Source: Flavobacterium sp.
Lineage (GTDB): Bacteria; Bacteroidota; Bacteroidia; Flavobacteriales; Flavobacteriaceae
DNA: 8,415 nt
Direction of reading: 5' to 3'
NCBI GenBank assembly: GCA_019105125.1
Contig: JAHRWO010000229.1
Location: 1-8,415 of the forward strand
Below are positions 1 to 6,315 of this stretch, piece by piece. The notes beneath the pieces were generated by a model. The model worked only from the letters and a program-made list of their open reading frames with translations, had not been told where the DNA came from and did not search any database. A program made the translations under genes and the position numbers. How positions within the stretch are numbered: the stretch's first letter is position 1; each line of letters begins with the position of its first letter.

Positions 1-1356
1 TTGTTAGGATTTTTTATGAATGCGGCTATTGACCAAAACTGTGAGAAATACATCAAAGAAAACGGTTTAGAAGCGGAAGTTGAGAAAAAGAAAAAAGAAC
101 TTTACGACGATAAAGGCTTAGAAAGACCAAGATACAACGGAGAATTACCAGAAGGAAATGATGGTTTAGGATTGTTGTTATTAGGTGTTACTGGAGACCA
201 AGTGTTACCAGCAGATATTTATCAAGATATTAAAGTAAAAACGTTAGCACAAGTTCGTGGAACGGTTCAAGCGGATATTTTGAAAGAAGATCAAGCACAA
301 AACACTTGTATTTTCTCAACTGAATTTGCGTTGCGTTTGATGGGAGACGTTCAAGAATATTTCATCAAACAAAATGTACGTAATTTCTATTCGGTTTCGA
401 TTTCAGGTTATCACATTGCGGAAGCAGGAGCTAATCCTATTACGCAGTTAGCGTTTACGTTAGCGAATGGTTTCACTTATGTGGAATATTATTTGAGTCG
501 AGGAATGAACATCAATGACTTCGGTCCGAATTTATCGTTCTTCTTTTCTAATGGTATTGATCCTGAATATGCAGTAATTGGTAGAGTAGCACGTAAGATT
601 TGGGCAAAAGCCTTAAAACATAAATACGGAGCTAACGAAAGAGCGCAAATGTTGAAATACCACATTCAAACTTCTGGACGTTCGTTACACGCGCAAGAGA
701 TTGATTTCAATGATATTCGTACGACTTTACAAGCGTTATATGCGATTTATGATAACTGTAACTCGTTACATACGAATGCTTATGATGAGGCAATTACGAC
801 TCCAACAGAAGAATCAGTACGTCGTGCGATGGCAATTCAGTTGATTATTAATAAAGAATTAGGATTAGCAAAAAACGAAAATCCAATTCAAGGTTCGTTC
901 ATCATTGAAGAATTAACTGATTTAGTGGAAGAAGCGGTTTTAGCTGAATTTGATAGAATTACCGAAAGAGGAGGAGTTCTTGGTGCAATGGAAACGATGT
1001 ATCAAAGAAGTAAAATTCAAGAAGAATCGTTGTATTACGAAACTTTGAAACATACAGGAGAATTCCCAATCATTGGTGTGAATACGTTCTTGAGTTCCAA
1101 AGGTTCTCCAACCGTGATTCCAGCTGAAGTAATTCGTGCAACAGAAGAGGAGAAACAATTCCAAATTAAAACCTTAGAGAATTTACATAAGGCAAAAGCC
1201 AAAGAAGTTGAGAATCAAATTTCGATAATTCAGGAAGCTGCTATTCAAAACCAAAATATTTTTGAAAAATTAATGGATGCAGCTAAGGTGTGTTCGTTAG
1301 GACAAATCACCAGTGCATTATTCGAGGTTGGTGGTCAATACCGAAGAAATATGTAA
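1..1356 (+). CDS. icmF: Fused isobutyryl-CoA mutase IcmF, C-terminal part (5' end outside window)
   Basis: This is the adenosylcobalamin-dependent mutase domain that interconverts isobutyryl-CoA and n-butyryl-CoA. The reading frame is open to the first base, and the opening residues ([11 protein letters not shown]) belong to the middle of the mutase barrel, so the TTG at base 1 is not a start. Visible motifs are [15 protein letters not shown] (residues 87-101 of the visible part), [14 protein letters not shown] with the catalytic-type Tyr137-His138, and the C-terminus [19 protein letters not shown], which I recognise as IcmF-like. Residue Gln100 aligns with the carboxylate-binding Arg207 of Propionibacterium methylmalonyl-CoA mutase; Gln there is typical of isobutyryl-CoA mutases. 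No cobalamin-binding domain (DxHxxG) follows the barrel, which fits IcmF, where that domain and the MeaI-like GTPase are N-terminal. The other specificity residue (Phe in IcmF, Tyr89 in the mutase) lies upstream and cannot be checked. Transcription should end at the hairpin 24 bp past the stop. An alternative is a small-subunit-like methylmalonyl-CoA mutase, but Gln100 argues against it. Confidence 0.9.
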   Translation: MLGFFMNAAIDQNCEKYIKENGLEAEVEKKKKELYDDKGLERPRYNGELPEGNDGLGLLLLGVTGDQVLPADIYQDIKVKTLAQVRGTVQADILKEDQAQNTCIFSTEFALRLMGDVQEYFIKQNVRNFYSVSISGYHIAEAGANPITQLAFTLANGFTYVEYYLSRGMNINDFGPNLSFFFSNGIDPEYAVIGRVARKIWAKALKHKYGANERAQMLKYHIQTSGRSLHAQEIDFNDIRTTLQALYAIYDNCNSLHTNAYDEAITTPTEESVRRAMAIQLIINKELGLAKNENPIQGSFIIEELTDLVEEAVLAEFDRITERGGVLGAMETMYQRSKIQEESLYYETLKHTGEFPIIGVNTFLSSKGSPTVIPAEVIRATEEEKQFQIKTLENLHKAKAKEVENQISIIQEAAIQNQNIFEKLMDAAKVCSLGQITSALFEVGGQYRRNM

Positions 1357-1375
1357 TAAATAAAAAAATATATTC

Positions 1376-1402
1376 TGTAGAGACAAGGCATTGCCTTGTC
1401 TC
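1376..1402. repeat. REP-type palindrome, copy 1 (upstream of the RAYT gene)
   Basis: The left arm TGTAGAGACAAGGC (1376-1389) is followed by the loop ATT and the right arm GCCTTGTCTC (1393-1402). The outer four bases of the right arm (TACA in copy 2) are replaced by a T-run. It shares 20 of 21 bases in its core with the copy at 1777-1807. Such palindromes next to a RAYT gene are what RAYT transposases are known to recognise and spread. Confidence 0.85.
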
Positions 1403-1409
1403 TTTTTTT
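1380..1409 (+). terminator. Intrinsic terminator of icmF, built from the REP palindrome
   Basis: A perfect 10-bp stem (GAGACAAGGC, 1380-1389, with GCCTTGTCTC, 1393-1402) with a 3-nt loop is followed directly by seven T residues (1403-1409). It sits 24 bp after the icmF stop codon. The same bases form copy 1 of the palindromic repeat. Confidence 0.85.
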
Positions 1410-1486
1410 GAATCCATTCAAAAAAAAATATTTCCAATTCCCAAAATATTTTCATTATTTCGTAATACGATATAACATTACACGCC

Positions 1487-2064
1487 ATGCAAAATAAATT
1501 TAAAAACAAATACCGCATTTCCTCTGCGCGTCTACAAACGTGGGATTATTCCAATAACGGAGCCTATTTTATCACCATTTGCACCCATAATCGACATCAT
1601 TTTTTTGGTCAAATTCAAAATCAAAAAATGCAATTATCCGAAATAGGAAAATTGGCAGAAAAATTTTGGTATGAAATACCCAATCATTTTTCCATGGTAG
1701 AATTAGGAAATTTTGTGGTGATGCCGAATCATGTTCATGGGATTTTAATTATTAATAAAACGAATGATGAATCATTTGTAGATACAAAGCATTGCCTTGT
1801 CTCTACAATTCATACCAATTCAATTATTGGTTCATCCCGTTTTCAAAATCAGGGAAAAATACCATTTCATCGATTGTAGGTTCATACAAATCGATTGTGA
1901 CCAAAATGTCACGTCAAATCAATCCTAATTTCGCCTGGCAATCCAGATTTTACGACCATATTATTCGGAATTCAAAATCATTTGATACCATTCAAAATTA
2001 TATTGAACAAAATCCATTAAAATGGAAAGAGGATACATTTTATTCAAATTCTCCATCCACATAA
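1487..2064 (+). pseudogene. REP-associated tyrosine transposase (RAYT, Y1/HUH family), split by a -1 frameshift
   Basis: RAYTs are single-copy relatives of IS200/IS605 transposases that cut and join single-stranded REP palindromes. The first frame starts at ATG 1487 and ends at TAG 1877-1879 (130 residues). It carries the N-terminal pattern RLQTWDYSNNGAYFITICTHNR and the HUH motif MPNHVHGIL (His82, His84). The second frame carries the rest of the family pattern: GKNTISSIVGSYKS, WQSRFYDHIIRN and QNYIEQNP, whose Tyr (codon 1999-2001) matches the catalytic Tyr115 of E. coli TnpA-REP. The break lies at GGGAAAAAT (1852-1860). One more A in the A-run, or -1 slippage there, gives exactly the expected QGKNTISS and a 192-residue protein of normal family length. 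A palindrome copy lies inside the coding sequence (residues 98-107). The 3' end overlaps the convergent ychJ gene by 25 bp. It may be a recent pseudogene, a frameshift-expressed gene or a sequencing error. Confidence 0.85.
1777..1807. repeat. REP-type palindrome, copy 2 (inside the RAYT gene)
   Basis: The left arm is TGTAGATACAAAGC (1777-1790), the loop ATT, and the right arm GCCTTGTCTCTACA (1794-1807). The arms pair with two mismatches, both in the left arm; the right arm is the exact complement of the left arm of copy 1. It is translated in the RAYT frame as VDTKHCLVST, with no stop codon. It lies in the variable linker between the HUH strand and the GKNTISS block. Confidence 0.85.
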
Positions 2065-2414
2065 AACCATTTCCCATTTTCCAATTTAAAAGTAGAATGT
2101 TCATAATGGACTTGCGCTTTTAAATTTTCATCTAAATAATACGCTTTGAAAGTTACGGTAGTTTCAGTTGAAGCTAAAACTTCTAGTTTTAACCATTTGT
2201 TGGCTTGACTCCAAGCTAAAATATCTCTTTTATTATGGTATTTTCTTTTAGAAATATGTGTAGTATTTACTAAATAATCAGCTGCTCCTGTTGCAAAAGC
2301 ACTATAACGGGAGCGCATTAAAGTTTCGGCAGTCGGAGCATTTTTTATTCCTTTGATATAAGGTTCACAACAATCTTGAAACGAAACGGTATTTCCGCAG
2401 TAACAATTCGACAT
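2040..2414 (-). CDS. ychJ: YchJ-family protein with N-terminal SEC-C-type zinc motif (NTF2-like fold)
   Basis: The 124-residue product starts MSNCYCGNTVSFQDCC, so Cys4, Cys6, Cys15 and Cys16 form a SEC-C-like metal-binding cluster. It is followed by the YchJ signature TAETLMRSRYSAFATGAADYLVNTTH (residues 28-53) and a beta-rich NTF2-like region ending GKWFYVDGEFE. E. coli YchJ (about 150 residues) has a second SEC-C motif at its C-terminus; this protein lacks it. The molecular role of the family is not established, and the protein is probably cytoplasmic as there is no signal peptide. The gene follows a 46-residue ORF with a 3-nt gap, so the two are probably cotranscribed. Its 3' end overlaps the convergent RAYT gene by 25 bp. 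I see no clear terminator after it. Confidence 0.88.
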   Translation of the reverse strand: MSNCYCGNTVSFQDCCEPYIKGIKNAPTAETLMRSRYSAFATGAADYLVNTTHISKRKYHNKRDILAWSQANKWLKLEVLASTETTVTFKAYYLDENLKAQVHYEHSTFKLENGKWFYVDGEFE

Positions 2415-2417
2415 AAA

Positions 2418-2558
2418 TTATTGTTTAGATTCGTTAAATTTTCTAGTAATTTCTTTTAATTTTTCTGCTCGAGCATTCTTTTTAGCTTTTTCTTTAGCTT
2501 TTTCTTTGTGAAGTTTATCGTTATGCGCTTTTATGTTTTTTGGATTATTTCTTCCCAT
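2418..2558 (-). CDS. 46-residue lysine-rich small protein, upstream partner of ychJ
   Basis: ATG at 2558 opens a 46-codon frame ending in TAA, with ychJ starting 3 nt later (TAA TTT ATG). The product begins MGRNNPKNIKAHNDKLHKEK and has 13 Lys and 3 Arg, with almost no hydrophobic residues. It is probably one long basic helix, possibly nucleic-acid or ribosome associated, but that is inference. A 12-bp tandem duplication (AGCTTTTTCTTT twice, plus strand 2484-2507) encodes a repeated KEKA unit. A good -7 promoter box (TATCTTTG) lies 22 nt upstream of the ATG, which supports this start. I do not recognise a named family. Confidence 0.65.
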   Translation of the reverse strand: MGRNNPKNIKAHNDKLHKEKAKEKAKKNARAEKLKEITRKFNESKQ

Positions 2559-2580
2559 TTTACAAGCTTTTTTGAAGTTT

Positions 2581-2588
2581 CAAAGATA
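2581..2588 (-). promoter_or_regulatory. Bacteroidota -7 box for the small ORF-ychJ pair
   Basis: On the minus strand the bases read TATCTTTG, an exact match to TAnnTTTG, 22 nt before the ATG at 2558. I see no good TTTG -33 box at the usual distance, so only the -7 element is supported. Confidence 0.5.
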
Positions 2589-2610
2589 CGAAAATAAAGT
2601 GTGATAAATT

Positions 2611-2642
2611 TTTGGCACAACAATTGGTTATATCTAAATAGG
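2611..2642 (+). promoter_or_regulatory. Weak candidate promoter of the lipoprotein gene
   Basis: TTTG (2611-2614) is separated by 20 nt from TAAATAGG (2635-2642), a partial match to TAnnTTTG. The distance to the ATG at 2666 (23 nt) is reasonable, but the -7 box is imperfect. Confidence 0.3.
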
Positions 2643-2665
2643 AAAACATTTAAAAATTAAAGATT

Positions 2666-3184
2666 ATGAAGAAAATTACTTTATTGATAGCTTTTATCGG
2701 GATGATAACACTTCAAAGTTGTACAGTTAACGAAGTTCAAGATAATGTGGATAACGATACTATTGCTGAGGTTTTTGAATTGAGAAATGTCAATTTTAGT
2801 TTCAATAGTTCAACAGGAGGATATTTTATTTATAGAACTTTAAATCCTCAAATTTATGCTTCTGATAATATATTAATTTATAGAATGTCGGATGTTATAG
2901 ATTCTAATACACCTGTGTGGCAATTGATTCCTCGTACATTATATTTGAGTGGAGGAGATGAATTAGATTATGATTATGATTTTAGTAGAGAAGATTTTAC
3001 TATTTATGCAGATGGTACTTATAATTTAGCAGAAACTCCTGAGTTTATTTTTAACCAAACTTTTAGAATTGTAATTATTCCAGGATATTTTTCAAATAGA
3101 GGTGCGCAACAAGTCGATTTTAATGATTATGATGCAGTTATTCAAGCTTACGGAATTAATCCGAATAATATTAAAAGTCTTTAA
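2666..3184 (+). CDS. Secreted lipoprotein of unknown function (flavobacterial family)
   Basis: The 172-residue product has a lipoprotein signal peptide: MKK, a hydrophobic stretch (residues 4-16) and the lipobox LQSC with the lipidated Cys at residue 19. The mature part is acidic and looks beta-rich. Patterns such as EVFELRNVNFSFNSSTGGYF, ILIYRM, VWQLIPRTLYLSGGDELDYDY, FNQTFRIVIIPGYF and a C-terminal short helix are, from memory, shared with Flavobacterium lipoproteins often annotated as hypothetical, collagen-like or (wrongly) dihydrolipoamide dehydrogenase. Some of those carry a GxxGxx stretch after the signal peptide; it is absent here. No enzyme motif is visible. The gene is monocistronic: it is divergent from the small ORF-ychJ pair, and ends at a strong hairpin. 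The start is fixed by the signal peptide and by the A-rich leader before the ATG. Confidence 0.8.
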   Translation: MKKITLLIAFIGMITLQSCTVNEVQDNVDNDTIAEVFELRNVNFSFNSSTGGYFIYRTLNPQIYASDNILIYRMSDVIDSNTPVWQLIPRTLYLSGGDELDYDYDFSREDFTIYADGTYNLAETPEFIFNQTFRIVIIPGYFSNRGAQQVDFNDYDAVIQAYGINPNNIKSL

Positions 3185-3190
3185 ATATAA

Positions 3191-3219
3191 AGAGCTATCC
3201 ATTCCGATAGCTCTTTTTT
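3191..3219 (+). terminator. Intrinsic terminator after the lipoprotein gene, shared with the convergent gene
   Basis: AGAGCTATC (3191-3199), loop CATTCC, GATAGCTCT (3206-3214) and six T residues (3214-3219) make a classic terminator, 6 bp after the stop. The A residues before the stem give it some activity in the other direction too, but the DUF1543 stop codon (3218-3220) lies within it and the minus-strand T-run is interrupted. Confidence 0.88.
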
Positions 3220-3781
3220 ATACCGATATTTTATCCAATTTTAAATAACCAATGTATTTTTTATCTTCTGAAATTACATTGGTTTTTGTTATTTTCAAAC
3301 GATAGTGCGATTTGAATTTCTCCGAAAGGATTTCTTCAATATTGTGGATATCATCTACATCAATTCCGTATTTATCATCAATGTGCGATTCGGCTCCTTT
3401 AAAACCGCAATGTTTGTAAAAAGTAGTTTGTTTGGCTTTTTTAATGGCTTCGGCTTTTGTTTTGGCAACCACTAATGCTTTGTAATGGTATTCTTCAAAT
3501 TCTCCTTCTTCGTATCCGCCTAAATTCAGAAAGAACAATTGTTCTTCTTGAGCTAATTTTTCATTATTGTTAATAATTTCAATTGCAAATCCATCAACAA
3601 TAGTTACTTTTTGCCAAGCATCAATATGAATTCTGCCTTTAGCTTCGGGCCAAAAATCTTTCATATCAGGAATCAATTCTTTTAAACTACTTCCAATACC
3701 AAAAAAGATATCGTGTTGTTCGGTAAAGCGGCCTTTTGGGGTGCAACCTAACAAAATCATGTATAAATTTAATGTTTTCAT
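3218..3781 (-). CDS. DUF1543 domain protein
   Basis: The 187-residue protein begins MKTLNLYMILLGCTPKGRFTEQHDIFFGIG, with the DUF1543 pattern LGxxPKGRxxEQHDxFFGIG and then LIPDMKDFWPEAKGRIHIDAW and VTIVDGFAIEI. A second, similar-looking half starts near LFFLNLGGYEEGEFEEYHYKALVVAKTKAEAIKKAK, so the protein may consist of two related alpha/beta halves. It has no signal peptide or membrane segment and is presumably cytoplasmic. No biochemical role is known to me. It is divergent from glnN and shares a 121-bp intergenic region that contains an inverted repeat. Its 3' end runs into the lipoprotein terminator. Confidence 0.85.
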   Translation of the reverse strand: MKTLNLYMILLGCTPKGRFTEQHDIFFGIGSSLKELIPDMKDFWPEAKGRIHIDAWQKVTIVDGFAIEIINNNEKLAQEEQLFFLNLGGYEEGEFEEYHYKALVVAKTKAEAIKKAKQTTFYKHCGFKGAESHIDDKYGIDVDDIHNIEEILSEKFKSHYRLKITKTNVISEDKKYIGYLKLDKISV

Positions 3782-3807
3782 AATGTAAAATTAGTAAAAA
3801 ATATTTT

Positions 3808-3829
3808 TACCCCTAAAAAAATAGGGGTA
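3808..3829. promoter_or_regulatory. Candidate operator: inverted repeat TACCCCTA-N6-TAGGGGTA
   Basis: Perfect 8-bp arms (3808-3815 and 3822-3829) surround an A6 spacer. The right arm touches the TTTG -33 box of the glnN promoter. The region is otherwise almost pure A and T, so the two G/C blocks stand out. It has no T-run on either side of a coding end, so a terminator is unlikely; a dimeric regulator site is the simplest reading. The regulator is unknown. Confidence 0.6.
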
Positions 3830-3862
3830 TTTGTAAAAATATTTAAAAAATTTATATATTTG
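3830..3862 (+). promoter_or_regulatory. glnN promoter, Bacteroidota consensus
   Basis: TTTG (3830-3833), a 21-nt spacer and TATATTTG (3855-3862) match the -33 and -7 boxes of the primary sigma factor of Bacteroidota. Transcription should start near 3868-3870, giving a leader of about 35 nt before the glnN ATG. Confidence 0.8.
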
Positions 3863-3873
3863 CATAACTTTTC

Positions 3874-3881
3874 AGGGGTAT
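3874..3881 (+). promoter_or_regulatory. Third AGGGGTAT site, in the glnN leader
   Basis: AGGGGTAT repeats the bases at 3823-3830 exactly, 51 bp downstream (about five helical turns), and falls just after the predicted transcription start. Together with the inverted repeat it brackets the promoter. Confidence 0.45.
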
Positions 3882-3902
3882 AACTTTAAACACACATAAA
3901 TT

Positions 3903-6089
3903 ATGTCAACATTTCGTTTTCAAGCTTTAAGAAAGGCAACCGACAGAAAACCAGTTCACGTAGAAGAATTGGACAGAAAATCAGCTATTTTTGGTAGTAA
4001 TGTTTTTGGAGATAAAGCGATGCGACAGTTTTTAACACCCGAGGCTTACAAAGCTGTTAAAGCTGCTGCTGAAGGAGTAAAAATCGACCGAAAAATTGCC
4101 GATTATATTGCTTTGGGAATGAAAGAGTGGGCATTATCAAAAGGAGTAACTCATTATACCCATTGGTTTCAACCTTTAACAGGAACAACTGCAGAAAAGC
4201 ATGATGCGTTCTTCGAAACGTTTCCTGATGGTAGTGATCCTGTTGAAAAATTTGGAGGAAGTCAATTAGTGCAACAAGAACCAGATGCATCTTCTTTTCC
4301 AAATGGAGGAATTCGAAACACCTTTGAGGCAAGAGGTTATACGGCTTGGGATCCAACTTCACCAGCATTTATTTTTGGAACTACCTTGTGTATTCCAACG
4401 GTTTTTGTTTCGTATACAGGTGAAGCTTTAGACAATAAGACGCCTTTATTACGCGCACTTCATGCTATCGATGAATCAGCAACTGAAGTAGCAAAGTATT
4501 TTGATAAAAATGTTAAAAAAGTATCGCCAACGTTAGGTTGGGAACAAGAATATTTCCTTGTAGATAGTGCTTTGGCAAATTCAAGACCTGATATTTTAGC
4601 AACAGGAAGAACCTTATTAGGCCATACTTCAGCTAAAGGACAACAATTGGAAGATCATTATTTTGGTTCAATTCCAACTCGTGTTTTACAGTACATGCGC
4701 GATTTAGAAAACGAGTGTATGTTGTTAGGAATTCCAGTTAAAACGCGTCACAACGAGGTAGCGCCAAATCAGTTTGAATTAGCGCCAATTTTCGAAGAAA
4801 CGAACTTAGCAGTAGACCACAATTCTTTATTGATGGACGTAATGCAAAAAGTTGCAGAGCGTCATGACTTTAAAGTACTATTCCATGAAAAACCTTTTAA
4901 AGGAGTGAATGGTTCTGGAAAACATAATAACTGGTCATTGGCTACCGATACTGGAATCAACTTATTATCTCCAGGAAAAACGCCGATGAGTAACTTACAA
5001 TTCTTAACGTTTTTCATTAATACGATTAAAGCAGTTCACGATTACGAAGAATTATTAAGAGCTTCAATAGCGTCGGCAAGTAACGACCATCGTTTAGGAG
5101 CTAATGAAGCGCCACCCGCCATTATTTCTATTTTTATTGGAGATGCGCTATCTAAAGTGTTAGACGAATTAGAAGGTGTTTCAAAAGGTAAATTATCTCC
5201 AGAAGAAAAAACCGATTTAAAATTAAATGTAGTAGGAAAATTACCTGATGTAATGTTAGATAATACCGATCGAAACAGAACGTCACCATTCGCATTTACA
5301 GGAAATAAATTTGAATTTAGAGCAGTAGGTTCTTCTGCAAATTGTGCGGTTTCTATGACGACTCTTAACACGATTGTAGCCAAACAATTAAAAGATTTTA
5401 AAAATGAAGTGGATGCTTTAATTGAGAAAAACGATTTAAAGAAAGACGAAGCAATTTTCAATGTTTTAAGAGAATATATCAAGAAAACAAAAGCCATCCT
5501 TTTTGAAGGTGATGGTTACAGCGAAGCTTGGGAAAAAGAAGCTAAAAAACGTGGTTTAAGTAATCATAAAACAACGCCTCAAGCATTAAAAGCTAAAGTT
5601 TCTAAAAAAGCAGTTGAATTGTTTGGTGAAATGGGCGTAATGAATCCTGTAGAGGTTGAGTCTCGCTACGAAATTGAATTGGAAGATTACGTAAAGAAAA
5701 TTCAAATCGAAGGTCGTGTATTAGCCGACATTGCTCGTAATCATGTGGTTCCTACGGCGATTAAATATCAAAATGTCTTAATTGAAAACGTAAAAGGGTT
5801 AAAAGAAATCTTTGGTAAGGATTTTGAAAAAGTAGCCAAAGAGCAAATCAAATTAATCAAAGAAATTTCAGAACACATTGAAGGTATCAATACGAAAGTA
5901 GAAAAAATGACCGAAGAGCGCAAAAAAGCAAACGCCTTAACAAGTACAGAAAAAATGGCCGATGCGTATTGCGATAAAGTAAAACCTTACTTCGAGGAAA
6001 TTCGTTACCATGCCGACAAATTAGAATTGTTAATTGACGATGAAATTTGGACATTAACAAAGTATAGAGAATTGTTATTTACAAAATAA
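3903..6089 (+). CDS. glnN: Glutamine synthetase type III (GSIII)
   Basis: GlnN makes glutamine from glutamate, ammonia and ATP in the cytoplasm and is the entry point of ammonium assimilation. At 728 residues it has the usual GSIII length (classic GSI is about 450-470). In order there are the GSIII-specific N-terminal region (FGSNVFGDKAM at 30-40), GWEQEYFLVD (212-221) with the metal-binding glutamates, HNEVAPNQFELAPIFEE (283-299), the ATP-site block KPFKGVNGSGKHNNWSL (330-346), NDHRLGANEAPPAIIS (394-409) and NRTSPFAFTGNKFEFRAVG (458-476), followed by a long helical C-terminal region typical of this type. Key motifs are intact and no frameshift is seen. The start ATG lies about 35 nt after a strong promoter. 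No gene follows on the same strand, so it is probably monocistronic. The inverted repeat and the leader site upstream suggest specific, perhaps nitrogen-linked, control. No clean terminator lies close to the stop; a hairpin with a T-rich tail is found at 6316-6350. Confidence 0.97.
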   Translation: MSTFRFQALRKATDRKPVHVEELDRKSAIFGSNVFGDKAMRQFLTPEAYKAVKAAAEGVKIDRKIADYIALGMKEWALSKGVTHYTHWFQPLTGTTAEKHDAFFETFPDGSDPVEKFGGSQLVQQEPDASSFPNGGIRNTFEARGYTAWDPTSPAFIFGTTLCIPTVFVSYTGEALDNKTPLLRALHAIDESATEVAKYFDKNVKKVSPTLGWEQEYFLVDSALANSRPDILATGRTLLGHTSAKGQQLEDHYFGSIPTRVLQYMRDLENECMLLGIPVKTRHNEVAPNQFELAPIFEETNLAVDHNSLLMDVMQKVAERHDFKVLFHEKPFKGVNGSGKHNNWSLATDTGINLLSPGKTPMSNLQFLTFFINTIKAVHDYEELLRASIASASNDHRLGANEAPPAIISIFIGDALSKVLDELEGVSKGKLSPEEKTDLKLNVVGKLPDVMLDNTDRNRTSPFAFTGNKFEFRAVGSSANCAVSMTTLNTIVAKQLKDFKNEVDALIEKNDLKKDEAIFNVLREYIKKTKAILFEGDGYSEAWEKEAKKRGLSNHKTTPQALKAKVSKKAVELFGEMGVMNPVEVESRYEIELEDYVKKIQIEGRVLADIARNHVVPTAIKYQNVLIENVKGLKEIFGKDFEKVAKEQIKLIKEISEHIEGINTKVEKMTEERKKANALTSTEKMADAYCDKVKPYFEEIRYHADKLELLIDDEIWTLTKYRELLFTK

Positions 6090-6315
6090 TTTTTTTTCTT
6101 GTAGTTTAAAATGGAAAGTAGCTATAAAGAAGTTTTTTAACTTATAGCTGCTTTGCCTAGTATTGGATTTTGTAGCTCGTCACTGACAGTTAAGCCTGTA
6201 GTTTTTATTGTAAGGTGCTTAAATATAGTGAATTATCCATCATTGGGCAAAACTGTTGTAACTGTTGCACAACTACCATTTTTTAAATAAGATTTCAAAA
6301 AACATAAAATTTCGA
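6090..6315. other. Gene-free stretch after glnN
   Basis: No ORF here looks real. It begins with a T-rich run, then has an 8-bp inverted repeat (AGCTATAA 6120-6127, TTATAGCT 6142-6149) without a following T-run, so it is a poor terminator. GGTGCTTAAAT (6214-6224) recurs at 6379-6389. The block around 6244-6275 (GCAAAACTGTTGTAACTG, then TTGCACAAC) lies about 75-105 bp beyond the stop of the transposase remnant and may be the old end of that insertion sequence, which I cannot confirm. Confidence 0.4.

Noticed and set aside
1..18. TTG at base 1 or ATG at 16 as the start of the mutase gene
   Set aside because: The residues belong to the middle of the mutase domain, so the gene runs in from upstream of the window.
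940..1164. Minus-strand frame within icmF
   Set aside because: It is antisense to conserved mutase sequence, with no family-like pattern.
1290..1518. Two overlapping short frames (1290-1475 plus, 1318-1518 minus)
   Set aside because: They overlap the icmF end and the palindrome and have no family-like sequence; the VETRHCLVS in the first is only the translated palindrome.
1792..2064. A separate 90-residue gene starting at ATG 1792
   Set aside because: Its first 21 residues are out-of-frame palindrome and linker; from GKNTISS onward it is the C-terminal half of the RAYT.
3808..3829. The TACCCCTA/TAGGGGTA inverted repeat as a terminator
   Set aside because: It lies between divergent gene starts, not after a gene, and touches a promoter box.
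4057..5497. Minus-strand frames at 4057-4368 and 5042-5497
   Set aside because: They are antisense to the intact, strongly conserved glnN and have no recognisable protein features.
6120..6149. AGCTATAA/TTATAGCT hairpin as the glnN terminator
   Set aside because: The stem is AT-rich and no T-run follows it.
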